From: Gillisia limnaea DSM 15749
GTDB taxonomy: Bacteria > Bacteroidota > Bacteroidia > Flavobacteriales > Flavobacteriaceae
Length of the DNA stretch: 64,000 nt
Direction of reading: 5' to 3'
Assembly (NCBI RefSeq): GCF_000243235.1
Contig: NZ_JH594606.1
Location: forward strand, 2,414,572 to 2,478,571
Part shown: piece by piece, positions 42,442 to 51,051 of the stretch
Layout: the number at the start of each line of letters is the position of its first letter
Position numbering within the stretch: the stretch's first letter is position 1
Program-made: the position numbers and the translations under genes
Notes under the pieces: model-generated
Told to the model about the DNA's origin: nothing
The model's input: only the letters and a program-made list of their open reading frames with translations
Databases searched by the model: none

Positions 42442-44397
42442 ATGAAAAAAATCAATTCAATTTTATCTCTCCTTGTCCTAGTGGTTATAATGATAGGCTG
42501 TGGTGGGGATGGGGACCGGAAAAAGTCCGGTGCAATGGCAACCAATGCTGCAGAGCGGGTATATGTAGCCCCGGGAGAGCATGACGAATTCTACGGATTT
42601 TTCTCCGGAGGTTTTAGCGGACAAATGTCTGTATACGGTTTACCCTCCGGCCGTCTTTTAAAAGTAATGCCTGTATTCTCTCAAGATGCAGAAAAAGGAT
42701 ATGGTTATAATGAAGGTACCAAGCCAATGCTTAACACCTCTTATGGATTCATTCCCTGGGGAGACCTTCACCACGTAGATATCTCACAAACTAATGGAGA
42801 ACTGGATGGTCGTTGGGTTTTCACCCACGAGAACAACACTCCGCGTGTAGCCCGAATAGATCTTAATACGTTTGAAACAGGCGAGATCCTTGAGATTCCA
42901 AACAGTGCCGGAAACCACAGTTTTGCAATCACAGAGAACACAGAGTACTTAATTGCAGGTACCCGCTTTGCCATCCCCTCTCCGCAAAGAGATATGTCTA
43001 TTGAAGATATGAAAGGGAATTTCAAAGGCCCGCTAACGTTTGTGAAAATAGATCAGGAAACAGGTGGAATGGAGCTCGCATTCCAGGTGATCATGCCGGG
43101 ATTCAATTTTGACCTTGCTCACCCCGGAAGAAGTGCTTCCCACGGCTGGATGTTTGCAACTACCTATAATTCTGAAGAAGCAAATACGCTTCTGGAAGTA
43201 AATGCTTCTCAAAACGATAAGGATTTTATTGTTGCACTTAACTGGAAAAAAATTGAAGAATACGTCAAGAATGGTGGCGGAACCATGATGGATGCAGAAT
43301 ATGCCCATAATGTTTACAACCATAATTCCAGCACTGCCACCTCCACTATGAAAAAAGGGGTTAAAACAGTAGATCCCAAAGATATTCCCGGTGCTGTATT
43401 TTTTATGCCAATCCCAAAATCTCCTCACGGCTGTGATGTAGATCCAACAGGGGAGTATATTGTAGGTAGCGGTAAACTTGCTGCGGAACTTACAGTATTT
43501 TCATTCTCAAAAATGATCAAAGCCATTGAGGACAAAAATTATGACGGGGATGCCTACGGAATTCCAATCCTAAAATATGAAGATATTCTGGGTGGTATTG
43601 TAAAACAACCGGGCTTAGGACCACTTCATACAGAATTTGACGGGAAAGGAAATGCTTATACCACATTCTTCATCTCATCTGAAGTTGTAAAATGGAGCCT
43701 AAAAGATTACCAGGTAATTGACAGGAAACCTACTTATTACTCTGTAGGACACTTAATGATCCCAGGTGGTAACTCAAGAAAACCTTTTGGGAAATACCTA
43801 GTGGCAATGAACAAAATAACCAAGGACAGATATTTACCTACCGGCCCGGAAATGAATCATTCTGCTCAATTATATGACATCTCAGGTGATAAAATGGAAC
43901 TGCTGCTGGATTTCCCAACGATTGGGGAGCCCCATTATGCCGCCGGTATTCCTGCCGATCTTATAAAACAAAATTCCAAAAAGATCTACCGTCTTGATGA
44001 AAACGAGCATGAACATGCAGTTCGGAATGAATCTGAAACCCGTGTAGAACGTAAAGGAAATGAAGTTCACGTTTATATGACAATGATAAGAAGTCACTTC
44101 GCACCAGATAATATTGAAGGAATTAAAGTTGGTGATAAGGTGTATTTCCACGTAACCAACCTTGAGCAGGATTTTGATGTACCACATGGATTTGCAATGA
44201 TAGGAGCTAACACTGCCGAGCTTCTTATTATGCCGGGTGCAACAAAAACAATGCTTTGGGAACCAAAACGCATAGGTGTATATCCTCTTTATTGTACAGA
44301 CTTCTGCTCTGCACTTCACCAGGAGATGCAAGGATATGTAAGAGTTTCGCCAGCCGGCTCAAATCCAGAGCTTAAATGGTCACTTGATGGCGACTAG
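42442..44397 (+). CDS. nosZ: Nitrous oxide reductase, clade II (Sec-dependent)
   Basis: The terminal denitrification enzyme, reducing N2O to N2 in the periplasm. The 651-residue protein starts with a Sec lipoprotein signal (lipobox VIMIGC, Cys20) rather than the twin-arginine signal of classical NosZ, which marks clade II. The seven-bladed propeller carries the CuZ histidines, seen for example in WGDLHHVDIS and in AHPGRSASHG and SPHGCDVDPTG. The C-terminal cupredoxin has a complete CuA site: Cys618, Cys622, His626 and Met629 in YCTDFCSALHQEM. No nirS, nirK or nor gene is present in the window, so N2O may come from outside or from genes elsewhere. Confidence 0.97.
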   Translation: MKKINSILSLLVLVVIMIGCGGDGDRKKSGAMATNAAERVYVAPGEHDEFYGFFSGGFSGQMSVYGLPSGRLLKVMPVFSQDAEKGYGYNEGTKPMLNTSYGFIPWGDLHHVDISQTNGELDGRWVFTHENNTPRVARIDLNTFETGEILEIPNSAGNHSFAITENTEYLIAGTRFAIPSPQRDMSIEDMKGNFKGPLTFVKIDQETGGMELAFQVIMPGFNFDLAHPGRSASHGWMFATTYNSEEANTLLEVNASQNDKDFIVALNWKKIEEYVKNGGGTMMDAEYAHNVYNHNSSTATSTMKKGVKTVDPKDIPGAVFFMPIPKSPHGCDVDPTGEYIVGSGKLAAELTVFSFSKMIKAIEDKNYDGDAYGIPILKYEDILGGIVKQPGLGPLHTEFDGKGNAYTTFFISSEVVKWSLKDYQVIDRKPTYYSVGHLMIPGGNSRKPFGKYLVAMNKITKDRYLPTGPEMNHSAQLYDISGDKMELLLDFPTIGEPHYAAGIPADLIKQNSKKIYRLDENEHEHAVRNESETRVERKGNEVHVYMTMIRSHFAPDNIEGIKVGDKVYFHVTNLEQDFDVPHGFAMIGANTAELLIMPGATKTMLWEPKRIGVYPLYCTDFCSALHQEMQGYVRVSPAGSNPELKWSLDGD

Positions 44398-44434
44398 AAA
44401 CAGTTTTAATTAGTTGAAAACTTTTACTGGTAAG

Positions 44435-44466
44435 GCGGGTGAATAATAGTATTTACCCGCTTTTTT
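44435..44466 (+). terminator. Strong intrinsic terminator directly after nosZ
   Basis: GCGGGTGAATA pairs with TATTTACCCGC (11 pairs including one G-T, 4-base loop), followed by six T. The next gene's proper start is 18 bases later, so the terminator lies within the cluster and should make nosZ transcript more abundant than the accessory genes. Confidence 0.88.
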
Positions 44467-44483
44467 ATAAAACACCTACCCAA

Positions 44484-45101
44484 ATGAAAACATCAGGAAT
44501 AATTATGATACTGGGATCAGCACTTTTGCTTGGTCTGTTTTATTTTCCATTGTGGAACATCACCCTTGGCGCACCTCAATATCCTGAACCCCTGGGAATG
44601 GATATCTATATATCAGGAATCCAGGGAGAAGAGGAGTTTGACATTCAAAATATAGATGGTGTAAACCATTATATAGGAATGAAAAAAATACCAAAACCAG
44701 AGGAAATGTGGGAGTTTAATGTATTTCCGCTGGTAATTGGAGGGATGGCTGGCCTGGGAATACTTCTTGGATTTTTAGGATTTTTTAGAAAAATAAGTCC
44801 AAACTGGTTTCTTGGATGGTTTGTTTTAATGTTGGTTCTGGGCGTTCTGGGTATGTATGATTTTAATGTTTGGCTTACAGACTACGGGACAGACCTTGAT
44901 CCAAAAGCCATACTTAAACTCACAGATGAAGCCGGAAATCCTATAAGTTATAAACCCCCACTCTTTGGCACCCAACAAATTCTGAACTTTACCGCACATT
45001 CCTACCCAAGATTGGGCGCCTGGTTAATGTTTGCCGGAATGTTCCTAACTTTAGTGGCCTGGTGGATCGGGAAAAGATCCCTGAAAACTCAAAATATTTG
45101 A
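44484..45101 (+). CDS. Membrane protein of the nos cluster (NosB-like)
   Basis: About 205 residues with four hydrophobic segments (near residues 4-22, 83-103, 110-130 and 178-198) and a polar periplasmic stretch between the first two. I chose ATG 44484: an in-frame ATG at 44439 lies inside the terminator hairpin. Clade II nos clusters usually carry a membrane protein (NosB) right after nosZ; position and topology fit, but sequence alone does not prove it. A conserved-looking YDFNVWLTDYGTDLDP loop may bind a partner. Three bases before nosL. Confidence 0.65.
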   Translation: MKTSGIIMILGSALLLGLFYFPLWNITLGAPQYPEPLGMDIYISGIQGEEEFDIQNIDGVNHYIGMKKIPKPEEMWEFNVFPLVIGGMAGLGILLGFLGFFRKISPNWFLGWFVLMLVLGVLGMYDFNVWLTDYGTDLDPKAILKLTDEAGNPISYKPPLFGTQQILNFTAHSYPRLGAWLMFAGMFLTLVAWWIGKRSLKTQNI

Positions 45102-45104
45102 AAA

Positions 45105-45542
45105 ATGAAAAAATATGCTTATTTGTTAGTCACGATGTTGATGATTTCCTGCAGTAACGAGCCGGAACCAATTGTATATGGAACTGATAGCTGCTCCTAT
45201 TGTAAAATGACAATTGTGAGTAAAGCACATTCCGCCCAAATGGTCACCAAAAAAGGCAAACAAATAAAATACGATGCCATCGAATGTATGGTCAAGGATA
45301 ATCTTCAAAATTATGAAGAGTCAGAAATCACCATAATGCTGGTAGCAGATTTTCAGGAACCGGGATCAATGCTGCCGGCTCAGGATGCAAACTTCGTAAT
45401 TGATGAGAAAATAACAAGCCCCATGGGGGCAAATCTGGCAGCAATTAAAAAAGGTAGCAACCAGGAAGATTTTTCTGAAGTGCATACCTGGAATGAACTT
45501 AAAAATAATTTCCTCAAAGAGGATCCCCAAAACCTGAGATGA
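45105..45542 (+). CDS. nosL: NosL copper-binding lipoprotein
   Basis: A 145-residue lipoprotein (lipobox MISC, Cys16) that supplies copper for the CuZ centre of NosZ. The motif DSCSYCKMTIV, a Cys-x2-Cys-x-Met cluster, is the NosL hallmark, followed by KYDAIECMVKD and a typical HTWNEL end. Its last codons overlap the nosD start by 4 bases (ATGA), so the two are translationally coupled. Confidence 0.92.
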   Translation: MKKYAYLLVTMLMISCSNEPEPIVYGTDSCSYCKMTIVSKAHSAQMVTKKGKQIKYDAIECMVKDNLQNYEESEITIMLVADFQEPGSMLPAQDANFVIDEKITSPMGANLAAIKKGSNQEDFSEVHTWNELKNNFLKEDPQNLR

Positions 45543-46774
45543 AATATTTTATAAGTATTATATTTTTATTGAACCTCCTTCCTACCCTGGCCGGAGAAAT
45601 AAGGGTGTGCTCCCCCTGTGAGGTTAAAACCGTGAAACAGGCAATAGAAATTGCCCAATCTGGTGACACCATTATTATTGAAAAGGGGGTCTATGAGGAA
45701 TTTAATATCAATATCATTAATAAAACCCTCCATATCAAAGGTGTCGATTACCCCGTAATAGATGCTGGAATGAACGGTACTGCCTTTGGCATAAAAGCGA
45801 ATGGGGTTACAATAGAAGGCCTTAAGATCATAAACATTGGCAGAAGTTACACCAAAGATTTTGCGGCCATTCTCCTTAACGGGAGTGAGAATTTTACGAT
45901 AAAGAACAACATCCTTGAAAATGTTTTCTTCGGTTTCCTGATCGAAAAATCAGTCAAAGGTGTTATTGAAGGTAATCGTATTAAAAGTGAAGGCGGTGAG
46001 GAAGCAAACTCCGGCAACGGAATTCACCTTTGGAGCTCTTCTGAAATAATCGTGAGGAACAACCATGTGCAGGGAATGCGGGATGGGATCTATATTGAAT
46101 TCGGAAAGAACTGTGAGATTCTAAACAACCTTAGTGAAAAAAATATACGTTATGGCCTGCATTTTATGTTTTCTGACAGGAACAGCTATATTGGAAACAC
46201 CTTTGAAGATAACGGTGCCGGGGTTGCCGTAATGTTTTCCAAATTTATAGAAATGAAAAAAAACCTGTTCAGGAAGAGCTGGGGATCTGCTTCCTATGGA
46301 TTACTGCTCAAGGAAATTTCAGATGCCACCTTGGAACATAACATCTTTGAAGACAACACCATCGCTGTAAATGCCGATGGTACCACAAGGGTGCTATTCA
46401 TAGAAAACGACTTTAAGAATAACGGCTATGCCATTAAGGTGCACGGCGGTGCTTATAGCACCAGTTTTACGCGTAATAATTTTCTCTATAATTCATTTGA
46501 TGTTGCTTATTCCGGCAGGTTGAATGACAATTCCTTCACCGGCAATTACTGGAGTGATTATACAGGATATGACCTTAATAAAGATAAAATAGGCGATGTG
46601 CCATTCCGGCCGGTTAAACTATTTTCATACCTGGTAAATAAAACCCCCGAAGCAATTGTATTACTTAGGAGCATCTTTATAGACCTGGTAGATTTTTCAG
46701 AAAAAGTTTCGCCCATCTTTACCCCGGCCGAATTAATTGACCATGAACCTCAAATGAATAGAATCAAATGGTAA
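45539..46774 (+). CDS. nosD: NosD periplasmic copper-site maturation protein
   Basis: A 411-residue exported protein (signal peptide through LPTLAG) folded as a right-handed parallel beta-helix of the CASH/PbH1 type, visible as repeated N-N-x-hydrophobic turns such as NFTIKNNILENVFFGF and NILEHN-like segments, with the family sequence DGIYIEFGKNCEILNNLSEKN... NosD works with the NosFY ABC transporter in assembling the CuZ cluster. It overlaps nosF by 7 bases. Confidence 0.95.
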   Translation: MKYFISIIFLLNLLPTLAGEIRVCSPCEVKTVKQAIEIAQSGDTIIIEKGVYEEFNINIINKTLHIKGVDYPVIDAGMNGTAFGIKANGVTIEGLKIINIGRSYTKDFAAILLNGSENFTIKNNILENVFFGFLIEKSVKGVIEGNRIKSEGGEEANSGNGIHLWSSSEIIVRNNHVQGMRDGIYIEFGKNCEILNNLSEKNIRYGLHFMFSDRNSYIGNTFEDNGAGVAVMFSKFIEMKKNLFRKSWGSASYGLLLKEISDATLEHNIFEDNTIAVNADGTTRVLFIENDFKNNGYAIKVHGGAYSTSFTRNNFLYNSFDVAYSGRLNDNSFTGNYWSDYTGYDLNKDKIGDVPFRPVKLFSYLVNKTPEAIVLLRSIFIDLVDFSEKVSPIFTPAELIDHEPQMNRIKW

Positions 46775-47475
46775 GTATTAAAAACCTGCATAAAAAATTC
46801 GGTGCCCTGGTGGTGCTTAACGGACTTGACCTTGAAATAAATCAAAAAGGTATCATTGCTATATTGGGGCCAAACGGTTCAGGAAAAACAACCCTTATAA
46901 AAAGTTTATTGGGTATGGTGGTGCCTGCCAAAGGTGATATTGAAATTGCGGGAGAAAAAGTTAAAGATCATTGGAATTATAGAAAAGATATTGATTATTT
47001 GCCTCAAATTGCTCATTTTCCGGGCAATCTCAAGGTGAATGAGCTTATTAGGATGATCAAAGACCTTAGAGGAAAAGATGCCCGGGATAAGGAACTTATA
47101 GAATTCTTTAAACTGGAACCTTTTCTTGATAAAAAGCTTAACAATCTTTCTGGAGGATCAAAACAAAAGGTAAACCTGGTTTTGTGTTTTATGTTTGACA
47201 GTCCGCTCATAATCCTTGATGAACCCACTTCGGGTCTTGACCCGGTTTCGCTTCTTCGATTGCGGGACCTCATTCAGCAGGAAAAAGCAAAAGGAAAGAC
47301 CATTCTTATTACCTCTCATATCATGAGTTTTGTAGAAGAAGTGGCAGACAGGATCGTGTTCCTGCTGGAAGGAAAAATCTATTTTAACGGCACCGTTTCA
47401 GAACTTAAAACCTCAACCGGACAACCCGATTTTGAACATGCTATTGCCAATATCTTAACCGAAAACAATGCTTAA
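46768..47475 (+). CDS. nosF: NosF ABC transporter ATPase
   Basis: ATP-binding subunit, 235 residues, driving the NosDFY complex in maturation of nitrous oxide reductase. Walker A GPNGSGKTTL, signature LSGGSKQK, Walker B LIILDEPTSGLDP and the switch histidine in ITSHIM are all intact. Overlaps nosD by 7 bases and nosY by 8, consistent with coupled translation. Confidence 0.95.
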   Translation: MVSIKNLHKKFGALVVLNGLDLEINQKGIIAILGPNGSGKTTLIKSLLGMVVPAKGDIEIAGEKVKDHWNYRKDIDYLPQIAHFPGNLKVNELIRMIKDLRGKDARDKELIEFFKLEPFLDKKLNNLSGGSKQKVNLVLCFMFDSPLIILDEPTSGLDPVSLLRLRDLIQQEKAKGKTILITSHIMSFVEEVADRIVFLLEGKIYFNGTVSELKTSTGQPDFEHAIANILTENNA

Positions 47476-48250
47476 AATTTTAAAATATAGTTTTTTCGAT
47501 CTTTCACGTAGTTTATGGAGCTACGTTTATTTCCTTTTCTATTTGTTACTGGGAATTATCCTGTTATTCCTTAATAATGACCTTTCAAATGCGGTTATAA
47601 CCTTAATGAACGTGATCATTATCCTGGTTCCACTTATTGGGACAATTTTTGGGGTGATGTATTATTATGATTCGCGTGAATTCACCGAGCTCTTGCTCGC
47701 GCAACCCATAAAACGAAGAACCATTTTTATAGGTCAATATCTTGGAGTGGCTATTTCCCTGGCCCTAAGCCTAATCCTGGGACTTGGAATTCCCTTTGTG
47801 GCGTACGGTTTATTTGAGTCGGCAGCCATTTGGAATTTCTTTTCACTATTGGTGTCGGGAGTATTTTTAACGTTCATCTTCACCGCCCTGGCCTTTAATA
47901 TTGCTTTGTCCCACGAAAACAAAATCAAAGGTTTTGGACTGGCGATCTTGCTTTGGCTTTTTCTGGCAGTAGTATATGACGGCATATTTTTACTCATCCT
48001 GGTATATTTCCAGGACTATCCGCTGGATAAATTTGCCTTAATTGCTAGTGTCCTCAATCCTATTGACCTGTCGCGTATCCTGGTATTATTGAAGTTGGAT
48101 ATTTCGGCCCTACTTGGATATACCGGCGCCGTATTTAAACTATTCTTTGGCACCTCACAAGGGGTAATTATTTCCTTTGGTGTCCTTGCCCTGTGGGTTG
48201 TGCTACCGGTTTACAGGATCATAAGGGTTTCAGCAAAAAAGGATTTTTAA
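47468..48250 (+). CDS. nosY: NosY ABC transporter membrane subunit
   Basis: A 260-residue permease with about six membrane helices, ABC-2 type, paired with NosF. The sequence YYDSREFTELLLAQPIKR after the second helix is typical of NosY-like permeases. Last of the nos genes; nadA starts 20 bases after its stop with no terminator between. Confidence 0.93.
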   Translation: MLKILKYSFFDLSRSLWSYVYFLFYLLLGIILLFLNNDLSNAVITLMNVIIILVPLIGTIFGVMYYYDSREFTELLLAQPIKRRTIFIGQYLGVAISLALSLILGLGIPFVAYGLFESAAIWNFFSLLVSGVFLTFIFTALAFNIALSHENKIKGFGLAILLWLFLAVVYDGIFLLILVYFQDYPLDKFALIASVLNPIDLSRILVLLKLDISALLGYTGAVFKLFFGTSQGVIISFGVLALWVVLPVYRIIRVSAKKDF

Positions 48251-48270
48251 GGCATTAAATAACTGTCGAT

Positions 48271-49206
48271 ATGAGAACGCAATCAGAAACCATTGAAAAA
48301 ATAAATGAGCTTCGAATTAATAAAAATGCGGTAATTCTTGCCCATTATTACCAGGAGGAAGCCATACAGGACATTGCAGATTTTGTTGGCGACAGCCTGG
48401 AGCTGGCCAAAAAGGCCGCTGAAACTTCAGCAGATATCATAGTTTTTTCGGGGGTATATTTTATGGCTGAAACCGCCAAAATTTTAAATGCCAAAAAAAA
48501 AGTGCTGGTACCGGACCTTAACGCGGGATGCTCCCTGGCCGACGGATGCCCTGCACCAGAATTTTCTGAATTCCTCAAAAAATATCCCAATCATAAAGTT
48601 GTTACCTATATCAACACAAGTGCAGAAGTAAAAGCCCTGAGCGATTATGTTTGCACTTCTTCGAATGCCGAGAAGGTTATAAATTCAATTCCAAAGGACC
48701 ATCCTATTATTTTTGCGCCAGATAAGAACCTGGGGGCATACCTTAACAAGATAACAGGGCGCAATATGTTATTATGGGACGGTTCCTGTATTGTCCATGA
48801 AGCTTTTTCCATTGATAAACTTATAGGGCTCCACCTGGAATATCCTAAGGCAAAGATCGTTGCCCATCCCGAGTCTGAAGATCCAATTCTGCGGTTGGCT
48901 CATTGCATAGGTTCTACTTCCCAAATGCTTCAATACATTCTAAAAAGTGATGACGAGACGTTTATAGTTGCAACCGAGGCAGGCATCCTGCATCAGTTAA
49001 AAAAACAGGTGCCCAATAAAAACCTTATTCCGGTTCCTTCCAGGGAGGATAATTCCTGTGCCTGCAGCGAGTGTGCATTTATGAAGATGAATACCCTGGA
49101 GAAGCTTTATCGCTGTTTAAGAGATGAAACACCAGAGGTTACTATAGATGAAATGTTGCGGGTTAAGGCCATAAAACCTATAGAACAAATGCTGGCTTTA
49201 AAATAA
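48271..49206 (+). CDS. nadA: Quinolinate synthase A
   Basis: A 4Fe-4S enzyme that condenses iminoaspartate with dihydroxyacetone phosphate to make quinolinate, the second step of NAD synthesis. The 311 residues contain the three-fold repeated family layout with cysteines at 87 (NAGCSLADGC), 173 (WDGSCIVHEAF) and 263-268 (CACSEC), the positions of the cluster ligands; AHYYQEEAIQ and APDKNLGAYL are also diagnostic. Five bases before nadB. It follows the nos genes closely, so it probably shares their transcript. Confidence 0.96.
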   Translation: MRTQSETIEKINELRINKNAVILAHYYQEEAIQDIADFVGDSLELAKKAAETSADIIVFSGVYFMAETAKILNAKKKVLVPDLNAGCSLADGCPAPEFSEFLKKYPNHKVVTYINTSAEVKALSDYVCTSSNAEKVINSIPKDHPIIFAPDKNLGAYLNKITGRNMLLWDGSCIVHEAFSIDKLIGLHLEYPKAKIVAHPESEDPILRLAHCIGSTSQMLQYILKSDDETFIVATEAGILHQLKKQVPNKNLIPVPSREDNSCACSECAFMKMNTLEKLYRCLRDETPEVTIDEMLRVKAIKPIEQMLALK

Positions 49207-49211
49207 ATCAA

Positions 49212-50714
49212 ATGGCTTATACAGATGTACTCGTTTTAGGGTCCGGTATTGCAGGCTTGTCCTTTGCACTCAAAGTAGCGCAAAAACGACCCGACCTGAG
49301 TATTTGTATACTTACCAAGGCCAATAAGAATGAAACCAATACCAAATATGCGCAGGGCGGGATCGCTGCGGTCATGAATACCCTCACAGATACTTTTGAT
49401 GCACATATATCAGACACCCTGAAATCGGGGAAAGGATTTTGTGATACCGGCGTAGTAGAAATGGTTGTGAACAAAGCTCCCCGGCGACTATTGGAAATGA
49501 TTGAATGGGGCGCATCATTTGATAAAACACCCAACGGGGATTGGGATCTGGGCCTGGAAGGAGGCCATTCCCAATCCCGAATCCTTCACCATAAGGACAA
49601 GACAGGTTATGAAATAGAGCGGGCTTTGCTAAAAAAGCTGGAAGCCTATAAGAATATCTATTTTTTTACACATCATTTTGCTATAGATCTCCTGGTACAA
49701 AACGAAAGCTGTGTTGGAGTAAAATATTACAATAAAAAATTGGGGATGATTGAAAATCTTTATTCAGGGACAATCTATCTGGCAACCGGCGGGAGCGGAC
49801 AAATTTTTGAAACCACTACCAACCCTGTGATCGCTACAGGAGATGGCGTGGCAATGGCACACCGTGCGGGTGCAGAGGTTAAAGACCTGCATTTTATCCA
49901 GTTTCATCCTACTGCCTTGTTCCTGAAAAAGGAAAATCCCGCATTTCTTATTTCTGAAGCAGTTCGCGGTGCGGGAGCAAAATTGGTCAATAAAGCAGGA
50001 GCACGTTTTGTTTTTGACTATCATCCTGCGGGAGAACTTGCAACCCGCGATGTAGTTTCTAATGCAATTTTTTCAGAATTACAAAAGAGTGGCGAAACCT
50101 GTGTTTACCTAGATTGCACCCATTTGGAAACCGAAGCCTTCATCGCTCATTTTCCCACTATAAAAGAAAGATGCCGGCAGGCAGGTATAGATGTTTTCAG
50201 TGACCTGATTCCGGTCACTCCCGCAGCTCATTATCAATGTGGAGGCATTGCCGTAAACCGGAATGCCCAAACCAGCTTAAAGAACCTTTATGCCAATGGG
50301 GAATGTGCTCATACCGGCCTGCACGGGGCCAACCGGCTTGCTTCCAATTCTCTCCTTGAAGCGCTGGTATTTGCTCATGAAGCAGCAAAAGAAGTAATAA
50401 ATGAAAAGGAAATTGGAGAGCAAAAAATTTCACTTCACCCGGCTTCGGAAAGTTCTATGATCCCCGACACCCTCCCGGGAGATCTTGCTGAATATGTGAA
50501 ACTGAAAGGCCGGCTTCAATCTCTTATGCAACACTATTATCTTGGCAAACAAGGTGGCACTAACAGGCAGGTAGAATTGAAAAATAAGATCACAACATTA
50601 GCTGAAGAAATAGAAATACTATATCAAATTAAAGATTTTCATATTTCTCTTTGTGAACTGCGCAACCTTGCCACTATATCCCTGTTGATCATTAAAGATG
50701 CTCCTTCCAGTTAA
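49212..50714 (+). CDS. nadB: L-aspartate oxidase
   Basis: FAD enzyme that oxidises aspartate to iminoaspartate, feeding NadA. The N-terminus has the dinucleotide motif VLGSGIAGLSFALK; the family sequences TKYAQGGIAAV, LEGGHSQSRILH, DLHFIQFHPTA and CAHTGLHGANRLASNSLLEA follow. Length of 500 residues is slightly shorter than the usual 520-540 because the C-terminal helical domain is compact. In anaerobic conditions the enzyme can use fumarate instead of oxygen, which fits a place behind nos genes. Confidence 0.95.
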   Translation: MAYTDVLVLGSGIAGLSFALKVAQKRPDLSICILTKANKNETNTKYAQGGIAAVMNTLTDTFDAHISDTLKSGKGFCDTGVVEMVVNKAPRRLLEMIEWGASFDKTPNGDWDLGLEGGHSQSRILHHKDKTGYEIERALLKKLEAYKNIYFFTHHFAIDLLVQNESCVGVKYYNKKLGMIENLYSGTIYLATGGSGQIFETTTNPVIATGDGVAMAHRAGAEVKDLHFIQFHPTALFLKKENPAFLISEAVRGAGAKLVNKAGARFVFDYHPAGELATRDVVSNAIFSELQKSGETCVYLDCTHLETEAFIAHFPTIKERCRQAGIDVFSDLIPVTPAAHYQCGGIAVNRNAQTSLKNLYANGECAHTGLHGANRLASNSLLEALVFAHEAAKEVINEKEIGEQKISLHPASESSMIPDTLPGDLAEYVKLKGRLQSLMQHYYLGKQGGTNRQVELKNKITTLAEEIEILYQIKDFHISLCELRNLATISLLIIKDAPSS

Positions 50715-50911
50715 AAATTTGTCCTTTGCCCTCTTCTGGGGTCAGGTTTCTGGTTTTTTTCCCATAATCCAGGATATCAAATAACCTATATTTTATTAAA
50801 TTTTCACTGCAAGTTCTGCGTATTTTTCAAGGATATTATACTTTAATTCTGTATTTTATAAGAAGATCTTCCCCAATGATCTAATTGACTAATCCTGTAA
50901 TCTTCACGTGT

Positions 50912-51048
50912 ATGAAAAAAAGAGTAATTGCTTTAATAGATTCCACACATTATTCAGAAAATTTATGAAACTTGCCACTTCTCTTGCCTATAATAACAGC
51001 AGGCGCGAGATCATAGAGGTTGAAAAATTGGACGTGCTGGAGCAATAA
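50912..51048 (+). pseudogene. Possible universal-stress-protein remnant, frameshifted
   Basis: An 18-codon frame (MKKRVIALIDSTHYSENL, 50912-50968) runs into an overlapping ATGA junction and a second frame MKLATSLAYNNSR... to 51048. The first part looks like the start of a UspA-type protein (hydrophobic strand then D-S-T-x-Y-S-E), and the two parts together read as one protein broken by a frameshift, then cut short. The rest of the 50715-51051 spacer shows nothing else. Confidence 0.3.
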
Positions 51049-51051
51049 AAT

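Noticed and set aside
43033-44331. Long minus-strand frames (131 and 149 codons) inside nosZ
   Set aside because: Antisense shadows of a gene with all catalytic motifs.
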